Of a stretch of DNA of 64,000 nucleotides, positions 19,378 through 30,106 are shown one piece after another (the first letter of the stretch is position 1; every line of letters begins with the position of its first letter). The DNA is taken from NCBI RefSeq assembly GCF_014646215.1, contig NZ_BMNA01000004.1, positions 142,243 to 206,242 on the forward strand. The letters are read 5' to 3'. Under the pieces are notes generated by a model. It made no database searches. It was not told where the DNA came from and saw only the letters and a list, made by a program, of their open reading frames with translations. Both the position numbers and the translations under genes were made by a program. Origin of the DNA: Nakamurella endophytica. Its GTDB lineage: Bacteria; Actinomycetota; Actinomycetes; Mycobacteriales; Nakamurellaceae.

Positions 19378-19602
19378 TCAGCCCGACTTGCGGCGGAAGG
19401 TGCGGGTGGCCTTGTGGTTCGCCGTCGCGCCGCCGACCCCGCCGTGCCCGTCCAGGTGCGACGACCGGGCCGCCGCGGCCTGCTGCTTGCGGGCCAGCAC
19501 GGCGCGGAACGCCGCCTTGGGATCCGTCGGCGCTTCGGCGGACGCCTGGCCCGTGTCGCCGTCGCTGTGCTCCGGTGCGGTGTCCCCGTGCTCGTCCGCC
19601 AC
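19378..19602 (-). CDS. DUF5302 small protein
   Basis: 74-residue hydrophilic protein. An acidic N-terminus is followed by the conserved core DPKAAFRAVLARKQ and a basic Gly/His-rich end finishing in FRRKSG, the pattern of the actinobacterial DUF5302 family. The GTG start follows GGGAG at good spacing. Function unknown. Confidence 0.82.
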   Translation of the reverse strand: MADEHGDTAPEHSDGDTGQASAEAPTDPKAAFRAVLARKQQAAAARSSHLDGHGGVGGATANHKATRTFRRKSG

Positions 19603-19830
19603 TGTCCGCTCCCCGCTCTCGTCGCCGCCGGTCCGGGCGCCGCGGAGGCGGCGCCGCGACCATCATGACCCGGCCCGGCGACGGGATGCCACCGGGTTCC
19701 GGGGCCCGGGCCGGCCCCTCCGGCGGGCGGCGGCCCGGTCCGGAGCGGCAGACTGCAGGCACCACCCGGCCCGCCGCGGGGCCGGTGCACCGGCCGGCAC
19801 CGGCCGGCCAGCGACCACGGAAGGACAGCC

Positions 19831-21276
19831 ATGACGGCCCCCCTGCGGGAACTGCGCAACTTCGTCGGCGGCAGCTTCGTGCCGGCGGCGGACGGCCGGA
19901 CGAGCGAGGTGATCGACCCGTCCACCGGCACGGCCTACGCCACCGCGCCGGTGTCCGGCCCCGCCGACCTCGACCGGGCGTACGGCGCCGCGGCCGAGGC
20001 GTTCGAGAGCTGGGGCCGCACCACGCCCTCGGAACGGCAGCGGGCGCTGCTGCGGATCGCCGACGCCCTGGAGGCCAGGGCCGACGAGTTCGTCGCGGCC
20101 GAGTCGCAGAACACCGGCAAGCCCTTGGCGCTGACCGCGTCCGAGGAGCTCCCGCCGGCCGTGGACCAGCTCCGGTTCTTCGCCGGCGCCGCCCGGGTGC
20201 TGGAGGGCCGGGCCGCCGCCGAGTACATGGCCGGGCACACCTCGTTCGTCCGCCGGGAACCGGTCGGCGTCGTCGGCCAGGTGACGCCGTGGAACTACCC
20301 GTTGATGATGGCGGTCTGGAAGATCGGCCCGGCGCTGGCGGCGGGCAACACCGTGGTGCTCAAGCCGTCCGACACCACCCCGGTCACCACGCTCCTGCTG
20401 GCCGAGCTGGCCGCCGAGTTCCTGCCCCCGGGCGTGCTGAACGTCGTCGCGGGTGACCGGGAGACCGGTGCCGCACTGGTGTCCCACCCGACCCCGGCGA
20501 TGGTCGCCATCACCGGCAGCGTCCGGGCCGGGATCCAGGTCGCGCAGGCCGCCGCGTCCGACGTCAAGCGGGTGCACCTGGAGCTGGGCGGCAAGGCGCC
20601 GGTGGTGGTCTTCGACGACGCCGACGTGGCCGCCGCGGCCGAGGCGATCGCGGTGGCGGGCTACTTCAACGCCGGGCAGGACTGCACCGCGGCCACCCGG
20701 GTGCTCGCCGCCCCCGGCGTGCACGACGACTTCGTCGCCGCGCTCGCCGAGCAGGCCAGGGGCACGATCACCGGTCCGCCGTCGAGCACCGACGCGCTCT
20801 ACGGTCCGGTGAACAACGAGCGGCAGCTGGCCCAGGTCTCCGGCTTCGTCGACCGGCTGCCCGACCACGCCTCGCTGGACGCCGGCGGCCGCACGGTCGG
20901 CGACCAGGGGTACTTCTACGCACCGACCGTGGTCTCCGGCCTGCGCCAGGACGACGAGGCCGTGCAGAACGAGATCTTCGGGCCGGTCATCACCGTGCAG
21001 CGCTTCTCGGACGAGCGGCAGGCGCTGGCATGGGCGAACGGCACCCAGTACGGCCTGGCGTCGTCGGTGTGGACCCGCGACCACGGCCGGGCGATGCGGA
21101 TGGCGGCGGCGCTGAACTTCGGCTGCGTCTGGATCAACACGCACATCCCGCTGGTGGCCGAGATGCCGCACGGCGGATTCGGACACTCGGGCTACGGCAA
21201 GGATTTGTCGATGTACGGACTCGAGGACTACACCCGCATCAAGCACGTCATGTCCGCCATCGGGGAGATCGCATGA
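19831..21276 (+). CDS. Gamma-aminobutyraldehyde dehydrogenase-type aldehyde dehydrogenase
   Basis: 481-residue dehydrogenase with a complete active site: catalytic C285 in [11 protein letters not shown], glutamate in LELGGKAP, and [15 protein letters not shown] in the cofactor region. It resembles enzymes oxidising 4-aminobutyraldehyde to GABA in putrescine degradation. The ATG follows AAGGA. It overlaps gabT as ATGA, so the two genes form one unit taking aminobutyraldehyde to GABA and then succinic semialdehyde. No succinic semialdehyde dehydrogenase is seen beside them. Confidence 0.9.
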   Translation: MTAPLRELRNFVGGSFVPAADGRTSEVIDPSTGTAYATAPVSGPADLDRAYGAAAEAFESWGRTTPSERQRALLRIADALEARADEFVAAESQNTGKPLALTASEELPPAVDQLRFFAGAARVLEGRAAAEYMAGHTSFVRREPVGVVGQVTPWNYPLMMAVWKIGPALAAGNTVVLKPSDTTPVTTLLLAELAAEFLPPGVLNVVAGDRETGAALVSHPTPAMVAITGSVRAGIQVAQAAASDVKRVHLELGGKAPVVVFDDADVAAAAEAIAVAGYFNAGQDCTAATRVLAAPGVHDDFVAALAEQARGTITGPPSSTDALYGPVNNERQLAQVSGFVDRLPDHASLDAGGRTVGDQGYFYAPTVVSGLRQDDEAVQNEIFGPVITVQRFSDERQALAWANGTQYGLASSVWTRDHGRAMRMAAALNFGCVWINTHIPLVAEMPHGGFGHSGYGKDLSMYGLEDYTRIKHVMSAIGEIA

Positions 21277-22652
21277 GCGCCAGCACGGCCACCACCGCCA
21301 GCACCGCCAGTACGGCAGCAGCTGCGGGCCCGACCTTCCGCCTGCCGCAGGAACGCCGGCTGGTCACCGAGGTCCCCGGACCCCGGTCCCGTGAGCTGCA
21401 GGCGCGCCGCGCGGCCGCCGTGGCGTCCGGGGTGTCGTCCAGCCTGCCCGCCTTCATCACCGACGCGGACGGCGGCGTGCTGGTCGACGCCGACGGCAAC
21501 TCGCTGATCGACCTGGGCTCCGGCATCGCCGTCACGTCGGTGGGCAACGCCGCGCCGCTGGTGGTCGACGCGGTCCGGGAGGCGGTCGGCCACTTCACGC
21601 ACACCTGCTTCACCATCACGCCGTACGAGGGCTACGTGGCGGTCGCCGAGGCGCTCAACGAGCTGACGCCGGGTGCGCACACCAAGCGGTCCGCGCTGTT
21701 CAACTCCGGCGCCGAGGCCGTGGAGAACGCCGTGAAGATCGCCCGCTCGGCGACCGGGCGGCAGGCCGTGGTGGTGTTCGACCACGCGTACCACGGGCGC
21801 ACGAACCTGACGATGGCGTTGACCGCCAAGGCCATGCCCTACAAGAAGGGCTTCGGCCCGTTCGCCGGCGAGATCTACCGGATGCCGATGTCGTACCCGT
21901 TCCGCGACGGACTGGACGGCAAGGAGGCCGCCGAGCGCGCCATCTCGGCCATGCAGGCGCAGATCGGCGCCGACTCGATCGCCGCGGTGCTCATCGAGCC
22001 GATCCAGGGCGAGGGCGGTTTCGTCGTACCGGCCGAGGGATTCCTGCCGGCCCTGTCGCAGTGGTGCACCGCCAACGGCGTGGTCTTCGTCGCCGACGAG
22101 ATCCAGACCGGGTTCTGCCGCACCGGCGACTGGTTCGCCTGCGACCACGAGGGCGTGGTGCCGGACATGGTCACCACCGCCAAGGGCATCGCCGGTGGGC
22201 TGCCGCTGGCCGGCGTGACCGGCCGCGCCGACCTGATGGACTCCGTGCACGGCGGCGGGCTGGGCGGCACCTACGCCGGCAACCCCGTCGCCTGCGCCGC
22301 CGCGCTCGCCGCCATCGAGACCATGCGGTCCCTGGACCTCGCCGCGGCCGCCCGGCGGATCGGCGCCGCCGCGCTGCCCCGGCTCCGCGCGCTCGCGCAG
22401 GACACCGGACGGATCGGCGACGTCCGCGGGCGCGGCGCCATGCTGGCCGTCGAGTTCACCGTGCGCGGCTCGACGGAGCCCGACACGGCGACCACCGCCG
22501 CGGTGGCCAGGGCCTGCCACGACGCCGGTGTGGTCGTGCTGACCTGCGGCACCTATGGCAACGTCATCCGGCTGCTGCCGCCGCTGGTCATCGGCGACGA
22601 CCTGCTGGACGAGGCGCTGACCGTGCTGGAGGGCGCCGTCCGCGCCGTCTGA
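21273..22652 (+). CDS. gabT: 4-aminobutyrate aminotransferase
   Basis: 459-residue class III PLP aminotransferase converting GABA and 2-oxoglutarate to succinic semialdehyde and glutamate. The PLP lysine is K304 in [14 protein letters not shown]; the cofactor pocket ([13 protein letters not shown]) and [13 protein letters not shown] are clear. The ATG at 21273 overlaps the dehydrogenase stop; the longer frame upstream is a shadow. It ends just before a strong hairpin. Confidence 0.95.
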   Translation: MSASTATTASTASTAAAAGPTFRLPQERRLVTEVPGPRSRELQARRAAAVASGVSSSLPAFITDADGGVLVDADGNSLIDLGSGIAVTSVGNAAPLVVDAVREAVGHFTHTCFTITPYEGYVAVAEALNELTPGAHTKRSALFNSGAEAVENAVKIARSATGRQAVVVFDHAYHGRTNLTMALTAKAMPYKKGFGPFAGEIYRMPMSYPFRDGLDGKEAAERAISAMQAQIGADSIAAVLIEPIQGEGGFVVPAEGFLPALSQWCTANGVVFVADEIQTGFCRTGDWFACDHEGVVPDMVTTAKGIAGGLPLAGVTGRADLMDSVHGGGLGGTYAGNPVACAAALAAIETMRSLDLAAAARRIGAAALPRLRALAQDTGRIGDVRGRGAMLAVEFTVRGSTEPDTATTAAVARACHDAGVVVLTCGTYGNVIRLLPPLVIGDDLLDEALTVLEGAVRAV

Positions 22653-22653
22653 A

Positions 22654-22707
22654 GGCACCGGGTCGCCGGCGGCCCCCGCTCTCTCCCTGCGCCGGCGACC
22701 CGGTGCC
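22654..22707 (+). terminator. Terminator hairpin after gabT
   Basis: Perfect 16-bp stem (GGCACCGGGTCGCCGG at 22654-22669, complement at 22692-22707) with a 22-nt pyrimidine-rich loop, starting 1 nt after the gabT stop. Confidence 0.75.
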
Positions 22708-22791
22708 GCCGGCACCCCGGCGCCGGGGCCGGTCCCCGGCCGGCCGATATCCTGACGGCCGCCCGGGACCCGGGCACCGGCGAGAGGACAC

Positions 22792-24030
22792 GTGGTGGCA
22801 GCGGAGATCGTCCCGATCCAGCTCGGGCTGACGGCCGGGAACGTCCTGACGCTCTGGGCGCCGCGCTGGCGCGAGGACGGCGAGGAGTGGGAGGCCTTCC
22901 TCGGCCACGGCGACCACATCTACGTCTTCCCGGACCCGGCGCACCTGGCGGCGTTCATCCGGTCGGACGCCGAGCACGACCTCACGGATCATCCCGAGTG
23001 GGAGACCGCGGCGCGGATGCTCACCGACGAGCTGGTCCCCGACGACGACCACCGCTTCGACATCGTCGGCGTGCCGGACCTGGTCGCCGAGACGCCGGAC
23101 ATCTGGACGCTGGCCGAGATGACCGACACGGTCGCGATCCTGCGGTCGCTGGCCGAGGTGTGCGACCTTCCGGCCGTCGACGAGGTGCTGGACTCCGCCG
23201 ACGGCTTCTCGGTCCTGCCGCTCGGCGAGTCGGCCTTCTCCGGCCGGCAGGGCGAGAAGCTCTGGAACGGCATCGGCGCCGCCGTGGTCCGGAACTGGGA
23301 CAAGGTGGTCGACGCGGTCGACTCGGTGGTGACCACGCCGTCGGTCGACGCGGCGCTGCTGGAGACCGCCCAGGCCGAGGCGGCCGCCACCCACGCGGTG
23401 CTCGAGGACGAGACCGAGGAGGACGTCGAGGTCGCCGAGCTCGAGGAGGGCGAACGCGACCCGGAGCTGGCGTTCTGGGACGAGATCGGCATCGACTGCA
23501 TCGAGGTGGCCGTCGACGGTCGCACCGGCTGGACGCTGCGCTGCTACCTGGACGACGAGCCGCTGTTCCTGGCGGTCGGCGACCGCATCCAGATCTTCTC
23601 CAGCGACGAGGCCCTCGAGGACTACGTCACCGGCACCGGCGCCGACCACCGGCTGTCGTCGCTGGAGATCTGGCCGCAGGTCAGGGACGCGATCGACGGT
23701 GGCGACGCCGTCGTGGTGGCCGGCCCGGAGAACAGCTACCAGCTCGACGGGCTCACCGAGGCGCTCGCCGCGGGCCCGGCCGCGGTCCCCGCCGAGCGGC
23801 TCGACCTGGCCGTCGAGCTGCTCACCGACGCGGCGGCCGCCCGGCGGGACACGGCCACCGCCGACGCCCTGTCCACGGCCACCCCGCTGGGCAGCCTGGT
23901 GCGGGCGATCACCCGGCCGGATCCCGGCCGGCTCCCGCCGGCGCCGCCCTTCGACGACGAGGCCGAGCAGTGGCAGGAACTGGTGGCCCGGTTCGCCGCG
24001 TCGCTGGACTGGGACCCGCCGGCGCGGTAA
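22792..24030 (+). CDS. Conserved actinobacterial protein of unknown function (Rv3311-like)
   Basis: 412-residue acidic, soluble protein without signal or membrane helices. Two similar halves are suggested: each has an aromatic-rich strand pattern (WEAFLGHGDHIYVFPDPAHLAAFI early, LFLAVGDRIQIFSSDEALEDYV late), which looks like an internal duplication. A strongly acidic linker (ETEEDVEVAELEEGERD) separates them. Homologues are, as I recall, labelled primosomal protein in some genomes, but no motif here supports that. It starts at GTG 22792 after AGAGGA; a TATCCT at 22748-22753 could be its -10. In M. tuberculosis a similar-sized conserved gene lies between the upp and add regions. Confidence 0.75.
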   Translation: MVAAEIVPIQLGLTAGNVLTLWAPRWREDGEEWEAFLGHGDHIYVFPDPAHLAAFIRSDAEHDLTDHPEWETAARMLTDELVPDDDHRFDIVGVPDLVAETPDIWTLAEMTDTVAILRSLAEVCDLPAVDEVLDSADGFSVLPLGESAFSGRQGEKLWNGIGAAVVRNWDKVVDAVDSVVTTPSVDAALLETAQAEAAATHAVLEDETEEDVEVAELEEGERDPELAFWDEIGIDCIEVAVDGRTGWTLRCYLDDEPLFLAVGDRIQIFSSDEALEDYVTGTGADHRLSSLEIWPQVRDAIDGGDAVVVAGPENSYQLDGLTEALAAGPAAVPAERLDLAVELLTDAAAARRDTATADALSTATPLGSLVRAITRPDPGRLPPAPPFDDEAEQWQELVARFAASLDWDPPAR

Positions 24031-24084
24031 CCGCTCGCGTCCGGTCCGGGCCGGCATTCCCGGTCCGGGACCGGGCGTCGGCCG

Positions 24085-25173
24085 TCAGGCCAGCAGGGCG
24101 GCGTACCCGGGCTTGATGACGTCGTCGATCAGCCGCAGGCGCTGGTCGAAGGGCAGGAAGGCCGACTTCATGGCGTTCACGGTAAACCACTGCAGGTCGT
24201 CCCAGGTGTAGTCGAACGCCTCCACCAGCGCCGCCATCTCGCTGGTCATCGAGCACCCGCTCATCAGCCGGTTGTCGGTGTTCACGGTGACCCGGAAGCG
24301 CAGGTCCTTGAGGATGCCGATGGGGTGCTTGGCGATCGACTCGGCCGCCGCCGTCTGCACGTTCGAGGTCGGGCACATCTCGAGCGGGATGCGCTTGTCG
24401 CGGACGTACTCGGCGAGCCGGCCGAGGTGCGCCGTGCCGTCGAAGGCCAGCGAGATGTCGTCGACGATGCGGACCCCGTGGCCGAGCCGGTCGGCGCCGC
24501 ACCACTGCAGCGCCTCCCAGATGGACGGCAGGCCGAAGGCCTCGCCGGCGTGGATCGTGAAGTGGGCGTTCTCCCGGCGCAGGAACTCGAACGCGTCCAG
24601 GTGCCGGGTGGGCGGGAAACCGGCCTCGGCGCCGGCGATGTCGAATCCGGCGACCTCGCGGTCGCGGTAGGCGACGGCCAGCTCGGCGATCTCCCGCGAC
24701 CGGGCGGCGTGCCGCATGGCGGTGAGCAGGGCCCGCACGCGGATGCGGTGACCGGCGGCCTCCGCGGCCCGGCTGCCCGCCGCGAAGCCGTCGAGCACGG
24801 CCTCGACCACCTCGTGCAGGGCCAGCCCGTGCTCCACGTGCAGCTCGGGAGCGAAGCGGACCTCGGCGTAGACGACGCCGTCCGCGGCCAGGTCCTGCGC
24901 GCACTCCGACGCCACCCGGACCAACGAGTCCCGGTCCTGCATGACGCCGACGGTGTGCGTGAAGGTCTCGAGGTAGCGCTCCAGCGAGCCCGAGTACGCC
25001 GACTCGGCGAACCAGCGGGCCAGCTCCCGCGCGTCGGTGCTGGGCAGCGCGTCGTAGCCGGTCGCCTCGGCCAGTTCGATCAGGGTGGCGGGCCGCAGAC
25101 CGCCGTCGAGGTGATCGTGCAGCAGCACCTTCGGGGCGGTGCGGATGGTGTCCGGATCGAGCGGCGACGGCAT
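24085..25173 (-). CDS. add: Adenosine deaminase
   Basis: 362-residue metal-dependent deaminase converting (deoxy)adenosine to (deoxy)inosine. Zinc ligands H19 and H21 are in LLHDHLDGG; further family motifs are [14 protein letters not shown] and [16 protein letters not shown]. The ATG at 25173 lies 6 nt after a TACCGT -10 element, suggesting a leaderless mRNA; the longer frame crosses the divergent transporter gene. Its product inosine is a substrate for PunA and DeoD in this locus. Confidence 0.96.
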   Translation of the reverse strand: MPSPLDPDTIRTAPKVLLHDHLDGGLRPATLIELAEATGYDALPSTDARELARWFAESAYSGSLERYLETFTHTVGVMQDRDSLVRVASECAQDLAADGVVYAEVRFAPELHVEHGLALHEVVEAVLDGFAAGSRAAEAAGHRIRVRALLTAMRHAARSREIAELAVAYRDREVAGFDIAGAEAGFPPTRHLDAFEFLRRENAHFTIHAGEAFGLPSIWEALQWCGADRLGHGVRIVDDISLAFDGTAHLGRLAEYVRDKRIPLEMCPTSNVQTAAAESIAKHPIGILKDLRFRVTVNTDNRLMSGCSMTSEMAALVEAFDYTWDDLQWFTVNAMKSAFLPFDQRLRLIDDVIKPGYAALLA

Positions 25174-25179
25174 CGTCGG

Positions 25180-25185
25180 ACGGTA
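25180..25185 (-). promoter_or_regulatory. -10 element for leaderless add
   Basis: On the minus strand TACCGT is followed by exactly 6 nt and the add ATG. No Shine-Dalgarno sequence is seen. Confidence 0.45.
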
Positions 25186-25305
25186 CCCGACCGCCGCCGG
25201 CCGGGACGGGTGGTCGCGCCCGCCCGGTCCCCCGGGGAACCGAGAACGGTTGCCCGCGGCTAACTGTCCGGTGACTGTCGGGGGTGGTCCGTACCCTCGC
25301 CAAGT

Positions 25306-26445
25306 GTGACGGACATCATCGAGGTCGAGGGTTTGCTCAAACGCTTCAAGGAGACGACCGCCCTCGCGGGGGTCGACTTCACGGTGCCCCAGGGCACGGT
25401 GCTCGGTCTGCTCGGCCCCAACGGCGCCGGTAAGACCACCGCGGTCCGCATCCTGGCGACGCTGCTGCCCGCGGACGGCGGCCGGGCGGTGGTGGCCGGC
25501 TACGACGTCGCCACGCAGCCCGCCCAGGTGCGGTCCCGGATCGGACTGACCGGCCAGTACGCCGCGGTCGACGAGTACCTCACCGGCGCCGAGAACCTGG
25601 AGATGATCGGCCGGCTGTACCGGCTCGGCAGGTCCGAGTCCCGGCGTCGCGCCGGCGACCTGCTCGAGCGGTTCGACCTGGTCGACGCCGCCGGACGGCC
25701 GGCGAAGACCTACTCGGGCGGCATGCGCCGCCGGTTGGACATCGCCGCCTCGCTCATCGCCCGGCCGCCCGTGCTGTTCCTGGACGAGCCGACGACGGGC
25801 CTGGACCCGCGCAGCCGGCAGGACATGTGGGAGTTCATCGCCGCTCTGGTGCAGGACGGCACGACCATCCTGCTGACCACCCAGTACCTCGAGGAGGCCG
25901 ACCGGCTCGCCGACAGCATGGTGGTCATCGACCACGGCACGGTGATCGCCCGCGGCACCGGCGACCAGCTCAAGGCGGCGGTCGGCGGCCAGCGCCTGGA
26001 GTTCACCGTCGCGGACGCCGCCATGGTCGCGGTGGTCGCCGAACGTCTCGCCCCACTGGGCATCGAGCCGCCCCGGGTGGACCAGCAGACCCGGACGGTC
26101 ACCCTGCCGGTGTCCGGCGGCGCCGAGGTGCTGGCCACCGCGCTGGCCCGGTTGGACGGCGCGGCGGTCGAGCTGGTCGACGTCGGTCTGCGGCGCCCGG
26201 ACCTGGACGACGTCTTCCTCGCCCTGACCGGCCACGCCGCGGAGGACGGGACCGGCACGCCCGACGCGACCAGCGGCACCAGCGGCGCGAACAGCACGGA
26301 CGGCGGCCCGGCCGGTGGACGCGGCACCGGATCGGGGCCCGGCGGTCCGGCGCCGGGCGGCGGCACCGCGGGCGCCGGCGTTCGACCCGCAGCGCCGGCG
26401 ACCGGTCGGCACGCCGCGGCGGAGACGGAAGGAGCACACCGATGA
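25306..26445 (+). CDS. ABC exporter ATP-binding protein (DrrA type)
   Basis: 379-residue ATPase of the daunorubicin-resistance DrrA group. Walker [10 protein letters not shown], signature [12 protein letters not shown], Walker [13 protein letters not shown] and the switch histidine region replaced by [13 protein letters not shown] (as in DrrA) are all visible. The last about 70 residues are a Gly/Thr/Ala-rich disordered tail. It starts at GTG 25306, 8 nt after TACCCT, so the transcript may be nearly leaderless. It overlaps the permease gene as ATGA. Confidence 0.93.
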   Translation: MTDIIEVEGLLKRFKETTALAGVDFTVPQGTVLGLLGPNGAGKTTAVRILATLLPADGGRAVVAGYDVATQPAQVRSRIGLTGQYAAVDEYLTGAENLEMIGRLYRLGRSESRRRAGDLLERFDLVDAAGRPAKTYSGGMRRRLDIAASLIARPPVLFLDEPTTGLDPRSRQDMWEFIAALVQDGTTILLTTQYLEEADRLADSMVVIDHGTVIARGTGDQLKAAVGGQRLEFTVADAAMVAVVAERLAPLGIEPPRVDQQTRTVTLPVSGGAEVLATALARLDGAAVELVDVGLRRPDLDDVFLALTGHAAEDGTGTPDATSGTSGANSTDGGPAGGRGTGSGPGGPAPGGGTAGAGVRPAAPATGRHAAAETEGAHR

Positions 26446-27245
26446 GCGCCGTGACGGCCGCCCTCGCGGACGGCGTGACCATCACCAAGCGGAACCTGAT
26501 CAAGGTCAAGCGGGTGCCGGACCTGATCGTCTTCAGCACCCTGTCGCCGATCATGTTCGTGCTGCTGTTCCGCTACGTCTTCGGCAGCGCCATCGCCGTG
26601 CAGGGCATCAGCTACGCCGAGTTCCTGCTGCCCGGGATCTTCGCCCAGACGGTCATCTTCGGGTCCACCGTGACCGGCGCGAGCCTGGCCGAGGACCTGC
26701 AGAAGGGTCTGATCGACCGATTCCGGTCGCTGCCGATGGCCAGGTCCGCCGTGCTGGTCGGCCGCACGGTGGCCGACATCGGGTTGAACGTGATCACCGT
26801 GCTGGTCATGTCGATCACCGGGCTGCTGGTCGGCTGGCGCATCCACACCTCGTTCCCGGAGGCGCTCGCCGGCTACCTGCTGCTGCTGGGGTTCGCGTTC
26901 GCCATGTCGTGGGTGATGGCCATCGTCGGGCTGCTGGTCCGCACGCCGGAGGTGTTCAACAACGCCACCTTCATCGTGGTCTTCCCGCTGACCTTCATCG
27001 CCAACACGTTCGTGCCGACCAACAACTTCCCCTCCGTGCTGCGGGCGATCGCCGACTGGAACCCGGTGTCGACGCTGACCCAGGCGGCCCGCAACCTGTT
27101 CGGCAACGTCCCGCCCAGGCAGGCCACCGGCGGCGCCTGGTCGCTGCAGCACGCCGAGCTGTACACCTTGTTCTGGGTGGTCGGCATGCTCGTGGTGTTC
27201 GTCCCGCTGGCGGTCCGGATGTACCTGCGCACCGCCGTGCGCTGA
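26442..27245 (+). CDS. ABC exporter permease (DrrB type)
   Basis: 267-residue ABC-2 type permease with six predicted helices. The family segment [22 protein letters not shown] precedes the central helices, and [18 protein letters not shown] lies near the end. With the overlapping ATPase gene it forms a two-component exporter for hydrophobic compounds or lipids. The substrate is unknown; nothing nearby makes an obvious product. Confidence 0.93.
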   Translation: MSAVTAALADGVTITKRNLIKVKRVPDLIVFSTLSPIMFVLLFRYVFGSAIAVQGISYAEFLLPGIFAQTVIFGSTVTGASLAEDLQKGLIDRFRSLPMARSAVLVGRTVADIGLNVITVLVMSITGLLVGWRIHTSFPEALAGYLLLLGFAFAMSWVMAIVGLLVRTPEVFNNATFIVVFPLTFIANTFVPTNNFPSVLRAIADWNPVSTLTQAARNLFGNVPPRQATGGAWSLQHAELYTLFWVVGMLVVFVPLAVRMYLRTAVR

Positions 27246-27318
27246 CCCGGGACGGCGGCCCGGCGCCGGCAGCGGTCCGCCGCGTCGGGCGGCCGCAGCC
27301 GGGCAGCCGCGGGGCCGG

Positions 27319-28602
27319 TCAGCCGCGGACGGTGTCGAGGATCAGCGGCCGCAGCGGGGCCGCGTCCCCGGGATCGATCCGCAGGGCGCCGGCCAGTTCG
27401 CTGCGGGCCGCGTCCAGGCGCTCCGGGGTGTCGGTGTGCAGCTCGAAGACCGGCTGGCCACGGACCACCCGCTCGCCCGGCCGGGCCAGGCACAACACGC
27501 CGGCGGCCGCCTGCACCGGGTCCTCCTTGCGGGCCCGTCCCGCGCCGAGCCGCCAGGCCGCGAGGCCCACCGGCAGCGCCGCCAGCTCGGTCACCGTCCC
27601 GTCCCGCTCGGCGGTGACCACCTCGACCTCCGCCGGCCGGGGCAGCGGGGCGGCCGGGTCGCCGCCCTGCGCCGAGACCATCGCCCGCCAGCTGTCCATC
27701 GCGCCGCCGGAGGCCAGCACCCGCGCGGGATCCCGGTCGATCCCCGCCAGGGCCAGCATCTCCGACGCGAGCGCCAGGGTCAGCTCGACCACGTCGGCGG
27801 GCCCGCCGCCCGCCAGCACGTCGAGCGCCTCCGCGACCTCCACGGCGTTCCCCGCGGCCCGGCCGAGCGGCGTGGACATGTCGGTGAGCACCGCCGTCGT
27901 GCGGACCCCGTGGGCGGCGCCCAGCTCGACCATGGTCCGGGCCAGCTCCGTGGCGCGCTCCCGGGTCTTCATGAAGGCGCCGTCGCCCACCTTGACGTCG
28001 AGCACCAGCGACGCGGTGCCCTCGGCGATCTTCTTGCTCATGATCGAGGCGGAGATCATCGGCACGGACTCGACGGTGCCGGTGACGTCGCGCAGCGCGT
28101 AGAGCTTGCGGTCCGCCGGTGCCAGGTCCGGCGACGCTGCACAGATCACCGCCCCGATCCGGGACAGCTGCCCGGTCAGGGCCTCCGGGGACAGGTCCGC
28201 CCGCCACCCCCGGATGGACGCCATCTTGTCCAGCGTCCCGCCGGTGTGGCCGAGCCCGCGGCCGGACAGCTGCGGCACGGCGGCCCCGCAGGCCGCCACC
28301 AACGGCACCAGGGCCAGCGAGACCTTGTCCCCCACGCCGCCCGTCGAGTGCTTGTCGACGGTCGGCCGGCCCACGCCGGACAGGTCGAGCCGCACCCCGG
28401 ACCGGATCATGGCGGCGGTCCAGGCGGCGATCTCGGCCGGCGCCATGCCGTTCAGCAGGATCGCCATCAGCAGCGCCGACATCTGCTCCTCGGCGACCTC
28501 GCCCGCGGTGTAGGCGCCGACCACCCAGTCGATCTGAGCCGTGGTCAACGTGCCGCCGTCCCGCTTGGCGGTGATCACGTCCACGGCGGCGAAGCTGGTC
28601 AT
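27319..28602 (-). CDS. deoA: Thymidine phosphorylase
   Basis: 427-residue pyrimidine nucleoside phosphorylase splitting thymidine or deoxyuridine into base and deoxyribose-1-phosphate. The phosphate-binding motif KHSTGGVGDK is at residues 84-93, followed by SGRGLGHTGGTLDKM. Length is normal for DeoA. The ATG at 28602 follows a GAAGGG Shine-Dalgarno sequence. It is divergent from the P450 gene. With PmmB and DeoC it gives a complete deoxynucleoside breakdown route. Confidence 0.95.
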   Translation of the reverse strand: MTSFAAVDVITAKRDGGTLTTAQIDWVVGAYTAGEVAEEQMSALLMAILLNGMAPAEIAAWTAAMIRSGVRLDLSGVGRPTVDKHSTGGVGDKVSLALVPLVAACGAAVPQLSGRGLGHTGGTLDKMASIRGWRADLSPEALTGQLSRIGAVICAASPDLAPADRKLYALRDVTGTVESVPMISASIMSKKIAEGTASLVLDVKVGDGAFMKTRERATELARTMVELGAAHGVRTTAVLTDMSTPLGRAAGNAVEVAEALDVLAGGGPADVVELTLALASEMLALAGIDRDPARVLASGGAMDSWRAMVSAQGGDPAAPLPRPAEVEVVTAERDGTVTELAALPVGLAAWRLGAGRARKEDPVQAAAGVLCLARPGERVVRGQPVFELHTDTPERLDAARSELAGALRIDPGDAAPLRPLILDTVRG

Positions 28603-28705
28603 GACTGCCCTTCCGCGCGGCCGGCGCCGGCGGCCGCCGGCCCGCCCAGTATCGGCGGCGGCCGGGACGGCCCGCACGGTGGCGGGAGAGCCCGTCGGCC
28701 CTGGC

Positions 28706-28711
28706 TATCGT
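28706..28711 (+). promoter_or_regulatory. -10 element for leaderless P450 gene
   Basis: TATCGT is followed by exactly 6 nt and the ATG of the P450 gene, matching the leaderless layout seen at several other starts in the window. Confidence 0.5.
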
Positions 28712-28717
28712 GACCGG

Positions 28718-30106
28718 ATGACCGGCTCCGCGGCGACCCACACCGGCACCGGCGATGCCGGCGGCGTCGCGACCGGCGGCGTCGCGGCCGGCACCGGCGC
28801 CGGCGGTGTGGTGGCCGATCCGCGGGCCGGGGTCGGCCCGGGCGGGACGGGCACGACCGCCGCCGACCTGGGGTTCGACCCGGCCGATCCCGCCTTCGTC
28901 ACCGACCCGTACCCGGTGTTCCGGCGGCTGCGCGACCACGGCCCGGTGATCCCGCTGCCGGACCGGCAGCTGTTCCTGCTCACCCGCTTCCCCGACGTGC
29001 ACGCCGCGCTGCGCGACCGGCGGCTCGGCCGCGACTACCACCACCGGTACACCGACGAGGAGTTCGGCCGGGCGGGCGAGGACCCGCGCTGGCCGCGGTG
29101 GGCCGCGTCCGAACGCTGGTCGCTGCTCAACCTGGAGCCGCCCGACCACACCCGGCTGCGCCGCCTGGTGACCAAGGTGTTCACCGCCCGCTCGGTGCAG
29201 GCGCTGCGGCCGCGGATCGAGGAACTGGCCCGTCATCACCTGTCCCGCGCGCTGGCCGGCGGCGGCGATTTCGACCTGATCGCCGACTACGCCCAGCCCT
29301 ACTCGGTGCAGGTCATCTGCACCTTGCTCGGCGTGCCCGTCGCCGACGGTCCGCGGCTGCTCGACTGGTCGCACGCCATCGTCAAGATGTACGAGCTGGC
29401 CACCCCGGAACCGCTGCAGCAGGCCGCCGAGCGGGCCGGCGGCGAGTTCATCGACTACGTCACCGATCTCATCGCCCAGCGGCGGGCGCACCCGCAGGAC
29501 GACCTGGTCACCGAGCTCGTGCAGGTCTCCGACGAGGGTCAGCGGCTGAGCCAGGACGAGATCGTCTGCACCGTCATCGTGCTGCTCAACGCCGGCCACG
29601 AGGCCACCGTCAACACCCTGGGCAACGGGTTGCGCGCCCTGCTGATGCACCCCGACCAGTGGCGGCGGCTGACCTCGGGAGAGGTCGACCCGCTCGTCGC
29701 CGTCGAGGAGCTGATCCGCTGGGACCCGCCGCTGCAGATGTTCGAGCGCTGGGTCCTGGACGACGGCGTCGAGTTCGGCGGCCGGACGTTCCGGGTCGGC
29801 GAGCGGATCGGCATGCTGTTCGGCTCCGCCAACCGCGACCCCGACCGGTTCCACGAGCCGGACCGGTTCGACGTCGGCCGCGGCGACGCCACCCACATCG
29901 GGTTCGGCGGCGGCCTGCACTTCTGCATCGGCGCGCCGCTCGCCCGGCTCGAGCTCGAGGTGTCGCTGCGCCGGCTGCGCGAGCTGGACGACCTGCGGCT
30001 CGCCCGGGAGCCGCAGTACCACCCGCACTTCGTCATCCGCGGGCTGACCGGCCTGCACGTGAAGACCGACCGCACCGTCCCCACCGAGGAGGGCACCGCC
30101 ACGTGA
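28718..30106 (+). CDS. Cytochrome P450
   Basis: 462-residue soluble bacterial P450. The I-helix oxygen-binding region reads AGHEAT at residues 292-297, the ExxR motif is E331-L-I-R334, and the haem ligand is C403 in FGGGLHFCIGAPLAR. A Gly/Ala-rich extension of about 50 residues precedes the usual start of the fold (DPADPAFVTDPYPVF). The ATG at 28718 sits at leaderless spacing from TATCGT. The stop overlaps the start of a nucleoside phosphorylase gene (GTGA), an unusual partner. No ferredoxin gene is adjacent. Substrate unknown. Confidence 0.94.
   Translation: MTGSAATHTGTGDAGGVATGGVAAGTGAGGVVADPRAGVGPGGTGTTAADLGFDPADPAFVTDPYPVFRRLRDHGPVIPLPDRQLFLLTRFPDVHAALRDRRLGRDYHHRYTDEEFGRAGEDPRWPRWAASERWSLLNLEPPDHTRLRRLVTKVFTARSVQALRPRIEELARHHLSRALAGGGDFDLIADYAQPYSVQVICTLLGVPVADGPRLLDWSHAIVKMYELATPEPLQQAAERAGGEFIDYVTDLIAQRRAHPQDDLVTELVQVSDEGQRLSQDEIVCTVIVLLNAGHEATVNTLGNGLRALLMHPDQWRRLTSGEVDPLVAVEELIRWDPPLQMFERWVLDDGVEFGGRTFRVGERIGMLFGSANRDPDRFHEPDRFDVGRGDATHIGFGGGLHFCIGAPLARLELEVSLRRLRELDDLRLAREPQYHPHFVIRGLTGLHVKTDRTVPTEEGTAT

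Noticed and set aside
26873-30058. A 1061-codon open frame on the minus strand
   Set aside because: It runs antisense across the DrrB, deoA and P450 genes; its composition is that of a frame shadow and all three real genes have clear motifs.
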